NCBI GenBank assembly: GCA_030431455.1
Contig: JAUIJE010000002.1
Location: forward strand, 629,294 to 693,293
Direction: 5' to 3'
DNA from: a bacterium
Lineage (GTDB): Bacteria > Myxococcota > UBA727 > JAUIJE01
DNA length: 64,000 nucleotides
Below are positions 8,439-17,714 of the stretch, one piece after another; positions within the stretch are counted from its first letter, which is position 1; each line of letters opens with the position of its first letter. The notes below the pieces were generated by a model, which worked only from the letters and a program-made list of their open reading frames with translations, was not told the origin of the DNA and searched no databases. Position numbers and translations under genes: made by a program.

Positions 8439-9131
8439 GTGACCGCGACGGTGAAGCTGTCCGAGACGTTCTTTTCGTTGCAAGGCGAGGGGTCCCTGAC
8501 CGGGACCCCTTCCTATTTTGTGCGCACCACCGGCTGCAACCTGCGCTGCGCGTGGTGCGACACCCCCGAGACGAGCTGGGCCCCGGTGGGGCAGGACCGT
8601 TCGATCAGTGACATTGTAGCGGAGTACGGTTCGCGCCCGGACGTGCGCCACGTGGTGCTCACCGGGGGCGAGCCGCTCATCGCCCCCCGGGTGGAAGAGC
8701 TCGCCCGGGCCCTGAAGGACGCGGGCGCCCACCTCACCGTCGAGACCGCGGGCACGGTGGACAGAGACATTGTCGCGGACCTGTGGTCGATTTCGCCCAA
8801 GCTCGCGCACGCCACGCCCCACCACGACAAGAAGTGGGCGGTGCTGCACGAGGAGCGCCGGCTCGACGAGAATGTGCTGCGGGCCCTGATGGCGCGCGGG
8901 CCGCACCAGCTCAAGTTTGTGGTCGCGTCCGAAGCCGACCTCGACGAGGTCGACGCGCTGGTGGGCCGGCTCTCGGCCCGCCCCGACCTCGTGCAGCTCA
9001 TGCCCGAGGGAACGGACGCCGCCACCCTCGATGCGCGCGCCCCCTGGGTGGCCAAAGCGTGTCTGGCCCGCGGCTATCGGTTTTGCGATCGGCTGCACAT
9101 CCGCCTGTACGGCCACACCCGCGGCACCTAA
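8439..9131 (+). CDS. queE: 7-carboxy-7-deazaguanine synthase (radical SAM)
   Basis: A 230-residue radical SAM enzyme that converts 6-carboxytetrahydropterin to 7-carboxy-7-deazaguanine in the queuosine/preQ0 pathway. The cluster motif is CNLRCAWC with Cys33, Cys37 and Cys40. The N-terminal FFSLQGEGSLTGTPSYFVR is the typical QueE substrate-binding start, and VVLTGGEPL the SAM-binding GGE motif. It starts at GTG 8439, 15 bases after the Spo11-like gene, probably on the same transcript. Its pathway partner queC is at 36089-36781. The length fits short QueE proteins. Confidence 0.92.
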   Translation: MTATVKLSETFFSLQGEGSLTGTPSYFVRTTGCNLRCAWCDTPETSWAPVGQDRSISDIVAEYGSRPDVRHVVLTGGEPLIAPRVEELARALKDAGAHLTVETAGTVDRDIVADLWSISPKLAHATPHHDKKWAVLHEERRLDENVLRALMARGPHQLKFVVASEADLDEVDALVGRLSARPDLVQLMPEGTDAATLDARAPWVAKACLARGYRFCDRLHIRLYGHTRGT

Positions 9132-9204
9132 CGATCCACCTGGGCCAAGATCGGGTCTTCCCGCGTTCCCCTTGTGAGCGCCCCCTCACGTGCCTGGAGG
9201 CACC

Positions 9205-12200
9205 ATGACCGCCGAGTCCGATTCCCCCGCGAAGGCGGGGCGCTCCCCCTTGCCCGACGTGCCCCCCCGCGTGTGGGACGGCCGCCACGTCGAGCGAGAC
9301 CCGGCCACGGGGAATGTGCTCGTCGAGGGCACCTACCAAGCCGGCCTCAAACACGGGCGCTGGAAACGATACTGGCCCGCCGGCCAGCTGATGCAAGACT
9401 ATGCTTATGCACACGGCCTGCGCCACGGTCCCGAACGCGACTGGGCCGAAAACGGCACCCAGGTCTGCGAGGGCGAGAACCACCGGGGCAAACGCATCGG
9501 GACCTGGCAGTGGTGGCACGACAATGGTGCCAAGCGGTGCGCCCGGGTCTACGATGACAAGCATCGCCAACAGGGCCCGTTTGTGCACGACCACGCCGAC
9601 GGAACGCCCAAGGCCCGGGGCCAGTGGCTCGACGACAAACCGCACGGGGACTGGACCTGGTGGGACGAGCGCGGCTACGAAAAGCTCGAGCGTGGGTTTG
9701 CCCGGGGCACCTGGCACGGCGCGGAACGCGCGTGGTTCGCCGGGGGCGTGCTCGCGATCCAACGCACCTGGCGCGACGGGGAAAAACACGGCGAAGAAGA
9801 ACTCTACGATGCCACCGGCCGGCTCACGTTCCAAGGTGCGTGGTCCGATGGCTGCCCGGTGGGGGTTCATGTTCAGGTGGACGAAGACGGAAACGAGACC
9901 CGGACCGAACACGTGCACGGCATTGCCCTGGCTCGCGCCGAGGACGCCAAGCTCCGCCACAAGATCTTGAAAAAACTGAGCAAAGCCAAAGACGAATACG
10001 CTCAGGAAGAAGCGCTGGGGAACAACCTCGAGTACCAAGAAGACGGACGGTACCTGTACTTTCTATGGAAAGCCGGTCACCACGACGTGCCCGGCGATCC
10101 TGACCTGCATCGGTTGTTGGCGAAGGCCCACGGGCTGTTCAGCGGCGCGGACCTGGTGGCGTTTTTGACCGCGGCCGCGCCCGGCCGCCACGGGCCGATG
10201 CTCGAGACTTGGCCGCGCCACCTCGACGAGTTGGTGCTGCAGGTCTACGCGCGGGACCCTGGCCCCCTCGAGGCCGCGTACCCCAAGCTGCCCGCGCGGG
10301 TGCGCGATGGCCTCGACCTCGTGCGCATCCGGTTCGGGCGCGACATCGGGCCCGGGCTGCGCAAAAAGGGCCTCGCGGCGATGGCGAAAAAACACGCCAC
10401 CGGCCACGGCATCGCCGGGGCGTGTGGGTGGCCGGACGACGACGGGCGCATCGTCGAGCGGGCGCTGCTCGACCGCGACACCGGCGCCCCCACCGCGCAC
10501 TTCGAGGCCCTGCTCGCCCCCCTCGGGGGACTGCCCGCGTGGATCGAGGCCCTGCGCCCCTACGCCTTCCAAGAGGCGGCCCAGCGGGTGGGCCGGGTCG
10601 ACTTTCGCCACTTTCGCGACGTGGTGCGCACCGCCTCGGCGGAGGAGGCCGCGCGGCTCATCGACGCCATCACCCTCGACAACCTCGCGCCCGAACGCTT
10701 GCACCACGCGCTCACCGAGGTGCGCGACGACGACGTGGACACCACCGTACAGATCGCCCTCGCGGTGAAAAACACCGGCACGCACCGTTGGCCGGTGGTG
10801 TGCACCGCCCTGCTCCGCCTGGCCGAGGCCGGCCGGGAGCCGCCCGCGTCGCTGCTCGATCGGTTCGAGCTGACCGCGGGCTCGCCGAGCCACAGCTCGC
10901 AATGGATGACCGACCCCTTGCGCTGGTTCGACGAGGCCGCGCAACACGACCCCGCGTTTCGGCTGCACTACATCGACCGCGACGTGGGGGCGGCGGTGCC
11001 GAGCACGCGCTTGCAGCACCTGGCCATGCGCAGCCTGTCCCCCGCCGCGCGCCGCGCGGTGATCAAAAAGCGCCTCGGCGACCAGCCCATCAACGGCTAC
11101 GCCACCCAGTGGTTCTATTTGCTCGACGACGACGCCATCTGGCAACGGGCGATCGAAGCCGCCGCAGGCCAATTTTCGCGCAATCACGACATGGCGGTGT
11201 ACGGCCTTGGCGAGCTTGGCACAAAAGCGTTGCCGGCGTTGGTCGAGCAGGTGGAAAAGGCACCGCCCGACCAAAAAGAGGCCTGGTCCAAGGCGGTGCT
11301 GGTCGCGCTGGCGCGGGCCACGGTCGACGACGGCGGATTTGATGCTGCCCATGACCGGCACGTGCGGTTTGATGCCATCGGCGAAGACCACAAGCATCAG
11401 TACTACACCGTGTTTTATGAGCGTGTGCTGTACGGGCTGCCGCGGGCGCGTGCCGCCGCCGTCCTGTTGAACGGCCTGCGCGGCGACGCCTTCACCCGCG
11501 CGTTTGCCATGATCGGCGCCGCCCCCCTCCCCGATGTGTTGGAGGTCGCGTTCGGGAGGCTGCTCGACGAGGAAGACAAGCTGAAGCACGAGGAGCAGCA
11601 GCGGGTGCGCACGGGTCTTTGCAGTCTCGGCGACGCGCGGCCCTACGTGCGGTGGATCCTGCAACAGGGCGCGGGCGGGGGCATCCACGGCGTGCTGCGG
11701 GACGCGGTGGGCGGGCAAGTCTTCGAGCAGATCCAGAAGGATTGTGCGGCGGCGGGACAGGCCCCCGCCCGCGCCCTGGACCACATCGAAAAGCTCCGCC
11801 GGCGGGCGGCGGCGGAAGGCGGGGGAGGGACGACACTGTACTTCCTGCGCCCCCGCGAGGCGCCGGCGGAAGGATACAATGTGATTGGGGGTCCCGCCCC
11901 CGGGGTGGACGCGACCCGGTGGCCCCGGCGCGACGACGAGCCCATGGCCCACCTGTTGACGCTGGATGTCACCACCGTGCCCGGCATCGCCGCGTTGGTG
12001 CCGAAAGACGCGCGAACGGTGTCGGTGTTCTGTGCCCAGCCCTCGATGAACGAGGCGTGGGAGCCGATGAACGACTACACCCAGGTGGTGTTCAGCACCG
12101 AGGCCGAGCTCGCGGCCCAGCCCGCGCCTCCCGAGGATCTCGACGAGGTCAGCGACGTCATCGAGCCCGGCTCGTTTGAGGTGGTGGCGATCGAGATGCC

Positions 12201-12399
12201 GGCGTCGCCGAGCCGCGACCTCGGCCTCGAGGTGTACCGGGCGAGCGCGCGGGTGGCGGGGGCGCCGATCTGGTTGCAGGACGACGAGGGCGGCGGGCAG
12301 TTCTTGATGCAGTTCGACGAGGGCTTCATCCCGATGAACCTGGGCGACGCCGGCGTGATGTACGTCTTCGACAACACCGCCTTCTGGCAATGCCATTAG
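9205..12399 (+). CDS. Large YwqK-repeat / DUF1963 (YwqG-like) fusion protein
   Basis: A 1064-residue soluble protein without a signal peptide. Residues about 20-240 are repeats of the YwqK/MORN-like type (GTYQAGLKHGRWKRYWPAGQ, GTWQWWHDNGAKR, GDWTWWDERG and more). A long, mostly helical middle part (about 250-850) has no recognised domain, though its VYGLGELGTKALPALVEQ stretch is HEAT-like. The last 190 residues resemble DUF1963/YwqG: LLTLDVTTVPG, GAPIWLQDDEGGGQFLMQFD and DAGVMYVFDN. In Bacillus, ywqG and ywqK belong to one toxin-immunity locus; here both types lie in one chain. The ATG at 9205 follows GGAGG, unlike the in-frame GTG at 9190. The role is unknown; a polymorphic-toxin immunity ancestry is inference. 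Confidence 0.75.
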   Translation: MTAESDSPAKAGRSPLPDVPPRVWDGRHVERDPATGNVLVEGTYQAGLKHGRWKRYWPAGQLMQDYAYAHGLRHGPERDWAENGTQVCEGENHRGKRIGTWQWWHDNGAKRCARVYDDKHRQQGPFVHDHADGTPKARGQWLDDKPHGDWTWWDERGYEKLERGFARGTWHGAERAWFAGGVLAIQRTWRDGEKHGEEELYDATGRLTFQGAWSDGCPVGVHVQVDEDGNETRTEHVHGIALARAEDAKLRHKILKKLSKAKDEYAQEEALGNNLEYQEDGRYLYFLWKAGHHDVPGDPDLHRLLAKAHGLFSGADLVAFLTAAAPGRHGPMLETWPRHLDELVLQVYARDPGPLEAAYPKLPARVRDGLDLVRIRFGRDIGPGLRKKGLAAMAKKHATGHGIAGACGWPDDDGRIVERALLDRDTGAPTAHFEALLAPLGGLPAWIEALRPYAFQEAAQRVGRVDFRHFRDVVRTASAEEAARLIDAITLDNLAPERLHHALTEVRDDDVDTTVQIALAVKNTGTHRWPVVCTALLRLAEAGREPPASLLDRFELTAGSPSHSSQWMTDPLRWFDEAAQHDPAFRLHYIDRDVGAAVPSTRLQHLAMRSLSPAARRAVIKKRLGDQPINGYATQWFYLLDDDAIWQRAIEAAAGQFSRNHDMAVYGLGELGTKALPALVEQVEKAPPDQKEAWSKAVLVALARATVDDGGFDAAHDRHVRFDAIGEDHKHQYYTVFYERVLYGLPRARAAAVLLNGLRGDAFTRAFAMIGAAPLPDVLEVAFGRLLDEEDKLKHEEQQRVRTGLCSLGDARPYVRWILQQGAGGGIHGVLRDAVGGQVFEQIQKDCAAAGQAPARALDHIEKLRRRAAAEGGGGTTLYFLRPREAPAEGYNVIGGPAPGVDATRWPRRDDEPMAHLLTLDVTTVPGIAALVPKDARTVSVFCAQPSMNEAWEPMNDYTQVVFSTEAELAAQPAPPEDLDEVSDVIEPGSFEVVAIEMPASPSRDLGLEVYRASARVAGAPIWLQDDEGGGQFLMQFDEGFIPMNLGDAGVMYVFDNTAFWQCH

Positions 12400-12400
12400 A

Positions 12401-12424
12401 GCGCATCTTTGATTTGAGATGCGC
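12401..12424 (+). terminator. Perfect 8-bp hairpin after the YwqK/DUF1963 gene
   Basis: GCGCATCT at 12401-12408 pairs perfectly with AGATGCGC at 12417-12424 around an 8-base AT-rich loop, starting two bases after the stop codon. There is no T tract, so it may be a stop or 3'-stability hairpin rather than an intrinsic terminator. Confidence 0.45.
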
Positions 12425-12492
12425 CAGGTGCGCTCTCGTGTCTCCCACCGGACAGACGGGCGGGGCGGCCGGTCTTGGGGCATCATGGGGGC

Positions 12493-14148
12493 ATGCGCGG
12501 GGTGCTGGCCTTGTTGATGCTGCCGGGTGGGCTGGTCGTTGGGAGCGGCTGTGACGCGGTCTGCGAGGGCGACTTCGTGGTGGAGACCCAGGCCGACCTG
12601 AACGCGCTGGCCGGGTGCGTCGAGGTGGATGGCAACCTGGAGATCACCAGCGCCGAGCGGACCTTGACCCTGGAGAGCCTGCGGGGGCTCGAGCGGGTAT
12701 CGGGCCGGATGCGCATCGCGGGCACCGCCCTGCGCGATCTCTCCGACCTGAAGCAGCTCCGGGAGGTCGGCGGCCCGTTGGACATCTACAACAACTCGTT
12801 CTTGGAGAGCGTCACCGGGCTGTACGGCTTGCAACGTGCAGGGGCATTGTCACTGGAAGACAACCCGCCGATATCGGTGATCCGCGGGTTCGACTCGCTG
12901 GTCGAGGTGGGCGCGCTCCGCATTCAGGGCAACCGCGACCTCCGGCGGGTTTGGGGATTCAACAGTTTGGCCCGCGCCACCGGCCCCCTCCACATCGATG
13001 TAAAAGGTGACATCCAGGGCTTCAACCGGCTCGAATCCACCCTGGGGTCGGTCACGCTCACGGGGCGAGACCGGTCGACGACCCCCAACCGCATCGACGG
13101 CTTTGCCCAGTTGCGTTCCCTGGGCGAGGACCCCACCTCGGTGCTGTCGCTGTCCGCGGAGTCCATCGCGGGATTTGATCACCTGGGCCCCGACTGGGGG
13201 CACGGGCTGCGGGTGTCCGCGTTCCACGTCGAGGGCTTGCCCGACATCGAGACCGTGGCCGGCGACGTCGAGATCGAAGTGTTCGCCCGGCGCACGCCGG
13301 AAGCCGAGCCCCCCGAGCCGTGGGACGCCCTCGGTTTTGTGCAGAGCTGGCGCGCGGTGGGCGGTGACCTGGTGGTGGGGGGCGCGGGGCTCACCTCCTT
13401 GGCCTACTTCGGCGCGCTCGAGTCCGTGGGCGGTGAGCTCGACGTCGGGGGGGCGTTCGGCTTCAGCGACGTCGGCGGCTTCTTTGCGCTCGCCGAGGCG
13501 CGGGGCATCACGCTGCGGGTCGGGCCCGAGGCCGCCCACCTCTACGGGTTCGAAGCGTTGCAGCACACCGGCGAGCTCGCCATCGTGCCCCCGCCTGACG
13601 TCGACGCGGGGCGGCTCGAGACCATCACCGGGTTTGATCAGCTGCACACCGTCGACGGCCCCCTGGTGTTCCGCGACCTCCCGGGGCTGACCCGCATCAC
13701 CGGGTTTTCGTCGCTGACCTCGGTGGGGCAAGCCCATCCCGACGACGCCGCCCTCGGGTCCCTGTACCTGCATGGCCTGCCCGCGCTCTCCACCATCGAG
13801 GCGTTCGGCGCGTTGCGCACGGTGGCCCACACCCTCAACCTCTACCACCTCGCGCCGACCCAGCTGCCCCGGTGGGCCGATCTCGAGGTGCGCCACCTGT
13901 TCATCGTGGACCTCCCGGTGACGGCGTTGCGGGACTGGCCGTCGATGGTCACCCTCGACTCCTTGACCCTTCGCAACAATTCCGCGCTCTACGGTCTCGG
14001 CCTCGCCGGCCTGGTGACCGTCACCGGCCGGGTCGAAATCACCAACAACCCGTCGCTGTCGTGCGCCGACGCCATGGACTTGGTGCAAGCCCTGAGCGCG
14101 CCCCCTGCCGAGGTGCTCGTCGACAACAACCTCGGCGCTTGCTTTTAG
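12493..14148 (+). CDS. Receptor-L-domain-like repeat lipoprotein, paralog 1 of 3
   Basis: A 551-residue lipoprotein (lipobox VGSGC) composed of repeats of the receptor-L/leucine-rich type seen in EGF and insulin receptor ectodomains. After the anchor comes a module with CEGDF and the phrase LAGCVEVDGNLEI; then units such as LREVGGPLDIYNNS, LVEVGALRIQGN and LHTVDGPLVFRDL recur about every 23-25 residues. It closes with SCADAMDLVQ and a final DNNLGACF. It is probably exposed on the outer membrane and elongated, a binding rather than catalytic protein. It shares layout with the next two genes on the same strand. ATG 12493 is used because the hydrophobic segment begins there. Confidence 0.75.
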   Translation: MRGVLALLMLPGGLVVGSGCDAVCEGDFVVETQADLNALAGCVEVDGNLEITSAERTLTLESLRGLERVSGRMRIAGTALRDLSDLKQLREVGGPLDIYNNSFLESVTGLYGLQRAGALSLEDNPPISVIRGFDSLVEVGALRIQGNRDLRRVWGFNSLARATGPLHIDVKGDIQGFNRLESTLGSVTLTGRDRSTTPNRIDGFAQLRSLGEDPTSVLSLSAESIAGFDHLGPDWGHGLRVSAFHVEGLPDIETVAGDVEIEVFARRTPEAEPPEPWDALGFVQSWRAVGGDLVVGGAGLTSLAYFGALESVGGELDVGGAFGFSDVGGFFALAEARGITLRVGPEAAHLYGFEALQHTGELAIVPPPDVDAGRLETITGFDQLHTVDGPLVFRDLPGLTRITGFSSLTSVGQAHPDDAALGSLYLHGLPALSTIEAFGALRTVAHTLNLYHLAPTQLPRWADLEVRHLFIVDLPVTALRDWPSMVTLDSLTLRNNSALYGLGLAGLVTVTGRVEITNNPSLSCADAMDLVQALSAPPAEVLVDNNLGACF

Positions 14149-14262
14149 TGTCCAGCGACGAGACGCCCGATCGGGCGCTCGTCGTGGCCTTGGCGAGCGC
14201 AGATCCGCGTCGCGGTTCGGAAACCTCCAAGCTCCCCGCGCGTGGTGGAGCGGGAGGTGGAC

Positions 14263-15951
14263 ATGGACAAACGCGTGGCGCGCACCGTTTGGGCAATCGG
14301 TGTGATCAGCTTCAGCGCCGGGTGCGGCAAGGCCATCTGTTTGGACGACATGTTGGTCGAGGACCGCACGGGCATGGCGGAGCTCAGCGGTTGTCGGGAG
14401 GTCCGGGGCGACGTCGAACTCGCGGGCGCGTACGTTTGGACCACCTCGGGGCTGTTCGATCTGGAGCGCATCGACGGGGACCTGCGCATTCACGACACGA
14501 ACATCGAGGTCCTCGACGGGCTCGAGCGCCTGGCCCACGTGGCCGGGGTCATCGACATCCACAACAACACATCCCTCGAGACCCTCGCGTCGTTCGACGA
14601 CCTCGAAGGCGCCGGGGGTCTGTACATCGAGTCCAACCACCGCCTGACCCGCATTCCCGGGTTCCCGACGCTGACCAACCTCGGTGGGCTCGTCATCCGC
14701 GACAACCTCGAGCTCCACCACGTCGGCGGGTTCGACGCGCTCGAGAGCATGGCCGGGCCGCTCCACATCGAACTCCACGGGCACATCGATGGCTTTTCAC
14801 AGTTGTTGTTCATCGACGGCGACCTCACCCTCCGAACCCGCGGCGACCCCGGCCTCGCCGGCGAAGAGGAAGCCTCCAACCAGCCCACCACCATCTCCGG
14901 GTTCGATTCGTTCTGGGGCGCCGCCTCGCCCGGCTTTGCCCTCGCCTGGGACACCGACGTGCTCACCGGGTTTGATTGGTTGGGCCCCGACCTCAGCGCG
15001 GACCTCATCGTGCACGCCTCCGCGGTGACCGGCCTCACCCGCGTGTCCACCGTTGAGGGCAGCGTGACCATCGACGCATCGCCCGGCGAGGGCTCGACGG
15101 TCGCGGGCGATGGGGACGCCTTCGGTTGGACCACGAACCTGCGCGCGGTGACCGGGGCGCTGGTGGTCGACGGGCCCATCCCCGGGGACGCCTTCGCTCG
15201 CCTCGTCGTCGTCGGCGACCTGTCCCTCGGGACCAACACCCCGGTGCGCACCGCGGGGCGTTGGCCCTCGCTCACCACCGCCGGATCCATCGACATTGTG
15301 CTGCAAGACAACGCCGCCGACCTCTCCGGCTTCTCTCAGTTGTCCACCGCCCACGCGCTGACCATCCGCACGTCCTCGACCTCCCCCCAGGCCGGCCCCG
15401 CGCGCCTGCTCGGCTTTGACGCCCTCACGTCCCTGGAACGAGGTCTCACCGTCGTCGGTCTGCACCGGCTCACCGAGCTTGGCGCGTTTGGCGCCCTCAC
15501 CACCGTAGGCGCGGGGGGCGGAACCTTCTCGCCGCACGCCGAGGGCGCGTCGGTGGTGCTCCGTGACCTCCCGTTCCTCAGCGCCCTCGACGGCTTGCGG
15601 CAGTTGACCTCGGTGCCGCACGCCCTCCGCCTCGATCACGTCGGCTTGGCATCATTCCCGCCCTGGTCCGACCTCACCGTCACCCACACCATCGAGGTCG
15701 CGGGGGTGGCCGCGACCGCCCTGCCCACGTTGCCCCGCACCACATCGCTGCGAGAGCTCATCATCCGCGAGAACCCGGCGCTCATCGAGCTGGGCCTCAC
15801 CCACGTCGACAGCGTGCCCGGTCGCATCGAAATCTGGGCCAACCCGGCGCTGCCCTGTGCCACCGCCGCATCGTACGTGAACCGACTGCTCACGCCGCCG
15901 GCGTTCTTGATCCTCGAGGACAACCTCAACCCGTGCCCGTGGCCGCGCTGA
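14263..15951 (+). CDS. Receptor-L-domain-like repeat lipoprotein, paralog 2 of 3
   Basis: A 562-residue lipoprotein (lipobox SFSAGC) with the same plan as its neighbours: an N-terminal module with two Cys (KAICLDDM, LSGCREVRGDVEL), then repeats with signature phrases such as LAHVAGVIDIHNNTSLETL, LEGAGGLYIESNHRLTRI and LTNLGGLVIRDNLELHHV, and a C-terminal cap with PALPCATAASYVN. A middle segment (about 190-330) departs from regular repeat spacing, as in paralogs 1 and 3. The ATG has an excellent GGGAGG site upstream. The gap to paralog 1 is about 115 bases. The function is unknown; ligand or cell-surface recognition is inference. Confidence 0.75.
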   Translation: MDKRVARTVWAIGVISFSAGCGKAICLDDMLVEDRTGMAELSGCREVRGDVELAGAYVWTTSGLFDLERIDGDLRIHDTNIEVLDGLERLAHVAGVIDIHNNTSLETLASFDDLEGAGGLYIESNHRLTRIPGFPTLTNLGGLVIRDNLELHHVGGFDALESMAGPLHIELHGHIDGFSQLLFIDGDLTLRTRGDPGLAGEEEASNQPTTISGFDSFWGAASPGFALAWDTDVLTGFDWLGPDLSADLIVHASAVTGLTRVSTVEGSVTIDASPGEGSTVAGDGDAFGWTTNLRAVTGALVVDGPIPGDAFARLVVVGDLSLGTNTPVRTAGRWPSLTTAGSIDIVLQDNAADLSGFSQLSTAHALTIRTSSTSPQAGPARLLGFDALTSLERGLTVVGLHRLTELGAFGALTTVGAGGGTFSPHAEGASVVLRDLPFLSALDGLRQLTSVPHALRLDHVGLASFPPWSDLTVTHTIEVAGVAATALPTLPRTTSLRELIIRENPALIELGLTHVDSVPGRIEIWANPALPCATAASYVNRLLTPPAFLILEDNLNPCPWPR

Positions 15952-16015
15952 TCTGCGCACAGGAAACCCGCGCGTCCCCGGTGCATGGCGTCAGAGAACC
16001 ATGAGGGGCAAATAC

Positions 16016-17686
16016 ATGAAAATGAAACTGAACATGATTCCGCCGCTGGCCTGGCTCGGGGTGCTGGCCGCGGCGGTGGGCTGTGGCGAAGTGTGCGAAG
16101 GCAACTACGTCATCACCGACGCGCTGGAGCTGGCCCACATGAGCGGCTGCCGTGAAGTCACCGGCGATCTGGAGATCCGGGTGTCGGGGAACGTCGAGGC
16201 GCCCATCGACCTCTACGCCCTGCGCGAAGTGGGGGGCCACTTCGTGCTCGCGGCCAGCTCGTTCGAACGTCTCACCGGCCTGGAAGGGCTCACCGACGTC
16301 GGGGGCCGGGTGCTCATCCACCACAACCCAGGTCTGAACCACCTCGACGAGCTCGCCGGCCTGCGCACCGCGCGGCACCTGGCCATCGAGGACAATGGGT
16401 TCTTGGTCCGGGTCGACGGCTTTGACCAACTGCGGACCACCGGAGACCTGCTCATCCGCAACAACCCAAATCTGAAGCGGGTGTCCGGGTTTGCGCGCCT
16501 GGCCCAGACCACGGGAAAGGTCGTGATCGAGGCGGGCGAGACCATCGAGGGATTTGGGCAGCTCGCGCGCACAGATGGGTCAGTGACATTGTGGGCCAAC
16601 GCGCGCCCCAATATCGACGAGGACAGCGTGACCGGCTTTTCACAGTTGCGGTCGTTGGGCGACGACCCGGCGGCTGAGCTCCGCATCGTGACCGCGCAGG
16701 TGGACGGCTTTGACGCGTTGGGGCCGGACTGGGGCCACGGCTTGCACGTGCAGGCCCAGCGCGTCCTGGGGCTGGAGGGCCTCGAGACCGTGGCCGGCAG
16801 CGCCTACGTCGAACTCACCGTGCCGACCAACCAAGCGCGCGACGCCCGGGCCGGCCTGTTCTTCGCCGACACCTTGCGGGAGGTCGGCGGCGACTTGATC
16901 ATCCGCGGGCCGCCGGACCTGGACCTCACCCCGTTCAACCAGGTCGAGCGGGTGGGGGGCCAGATTCAACTGGGGGGCGGCACCGGCATCGACGCGCCGG
17001 GGCGATGGCCCGCCCTCATCACCGCCGGGTCGTTGGTGATCAACGTCAGCGAGCGCGCCGGACCCATCGAGGGGTTCTACCTGCTGGAGCACCTCGGCGC
17101 GCTCACCATCCGGCCGTTCGAAGGCGCGGCCCCGGCGGACCTCACGTCGATCGAAGGCTTCAACGCGTTGGCGGTCGTCGACGGGTTGATGCGCATCTCG
17201 CACTTGCCCGCGCTCGAACGCATCGACGGGTTCTGGTCGCTGGTGTCGGTGGGGGCGCAACACCCCGACGAGTCCGAAAAGGGCAGCCTGTGGTTGCGCT
17301 TTTTGCCCGCGCTTAAAGTCCTCGCGGGGATGACCCAGCTTCAGCGGGTGGGCCACACCCTGTCGCTGCGGGACCTGGGGTTGGTCGAGCTGCCCGCCTG
17401 GCCGGCGCTGTCGGTGGGCACGCTCACCGTACAGCACACCGAGGTGGCGGCGTTGCCCGCCTGGCCGGCGATGACGCAGTTGGATTCGTTGTCGGTCGGC
17501 TACAACCCCCAGCTCTCGTCGCTGGGCTTGTCCGGTCTGCAGGCGGTGACCACGGAGGTGCAGGTGGTGCAAAACCCCGTGCTGTCGTGTGACGACGTCG
17601 AGGCGCTCCTCGACGGCTTCACCGGCGCCCCGGCCGAGACCTACGTGTCGTCCAACCAGGACGGTTGCGTGGTCTTTCCCCCGTGA
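16016..17686 (+). CDS. Receptor-L-domain-like repeat lipoprotein, paralog 3 of 3
   Basis: A 556-residue lipoprotein (lipobox AAVGC) that again opens with CEGNYVITDALELAHMSGCREVTGDLEI, matching paralogs 1 and 2 nearly phrase for phrase. Units such as LREVGGHFVLAASSF, LTDVGGRVLIHHN and LRTTGDLLIRNNPNLKRV define the repeat. It closes with LSCDDVEALLDGF and a terminal Cys near VSSNQDGC. ATG 16016 is preferred to the in-frame codon at 16001 because GAGGGG lies seven bases before it. It is the last of the tandem; the next gene is convergent, 28 bases away. Confidence 0.75.
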   Translation: MKMKLNMIPPLAWLGVLAAAVGCGEVCEGNYVITDALELAHMSGCREVTGDLEIRVSGNVEAPIDLYALREVGGHFVLAASSFERLTGLEGLTDVGGRVLIHHNPGLNHLDELAGLRTARHLAIEDNGFLVRVDGFDQLRTTGDLLIRNNPNLKRVSGFARLAQTTGKVVIEAGETIEGFGQLARTDGSVTLWANARPNIDEDSVTGFSQLRSLGDDPAAELRIVTAQVDGFDALGPDWGHGLHVQAQRVLGLEGLETVAGSAYVELTVPTNQARDARAGLFFADTLREVGGDLIIRGPPDLDLTPFNQVERVGGQIQLGGGTGIDAPGRWPALITAGSLVINVSERAGPIEGFYLLEHLGALTIRPFEGAAPADLTSIEGFNALAVVDGLMRISHLPALERIDGFWSLVSVGAQHPDESEKGSLWLRFLPALKVLAGMTQLQRVGHTLSLRDLGLVELPAWPALSVGTLTVQHTEVAALPAWPAMTQLDSLSVGYNPQLSSLGLSGLQAVTTEVQVVQNPVLSCDDVEALLDGFTGAPAETYVSSNQDGCVVFPP

Positions 17687-17714
17687 GATGTGCGGGGGCC
17701 GGGCGCGACCCCGG

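Larger units (their letters stand above)
12493..17686 (+). repeat. Tandem triplication of receptor-L-type lipoprotein genes
   Basis: Three adjacent genes of 551, 562 and 556 codons share the same order: lipobox, Cys pair, receptor-L-like repeats, irregular middle, repeats, Cys-containing cap. The similarity is clear in protein phrases but the DNA has diverged, which suggests old duplication rather than recent amplification. The spacers are 114 and 64 bases. Confidence 0.65.

Noticed and set aside
10063-12834. Long minus-strand frame opposite the YwqK/DUF1963 gene
   Set aside because: It has the same codon-mirror character and spans two genes on the opposite strand.
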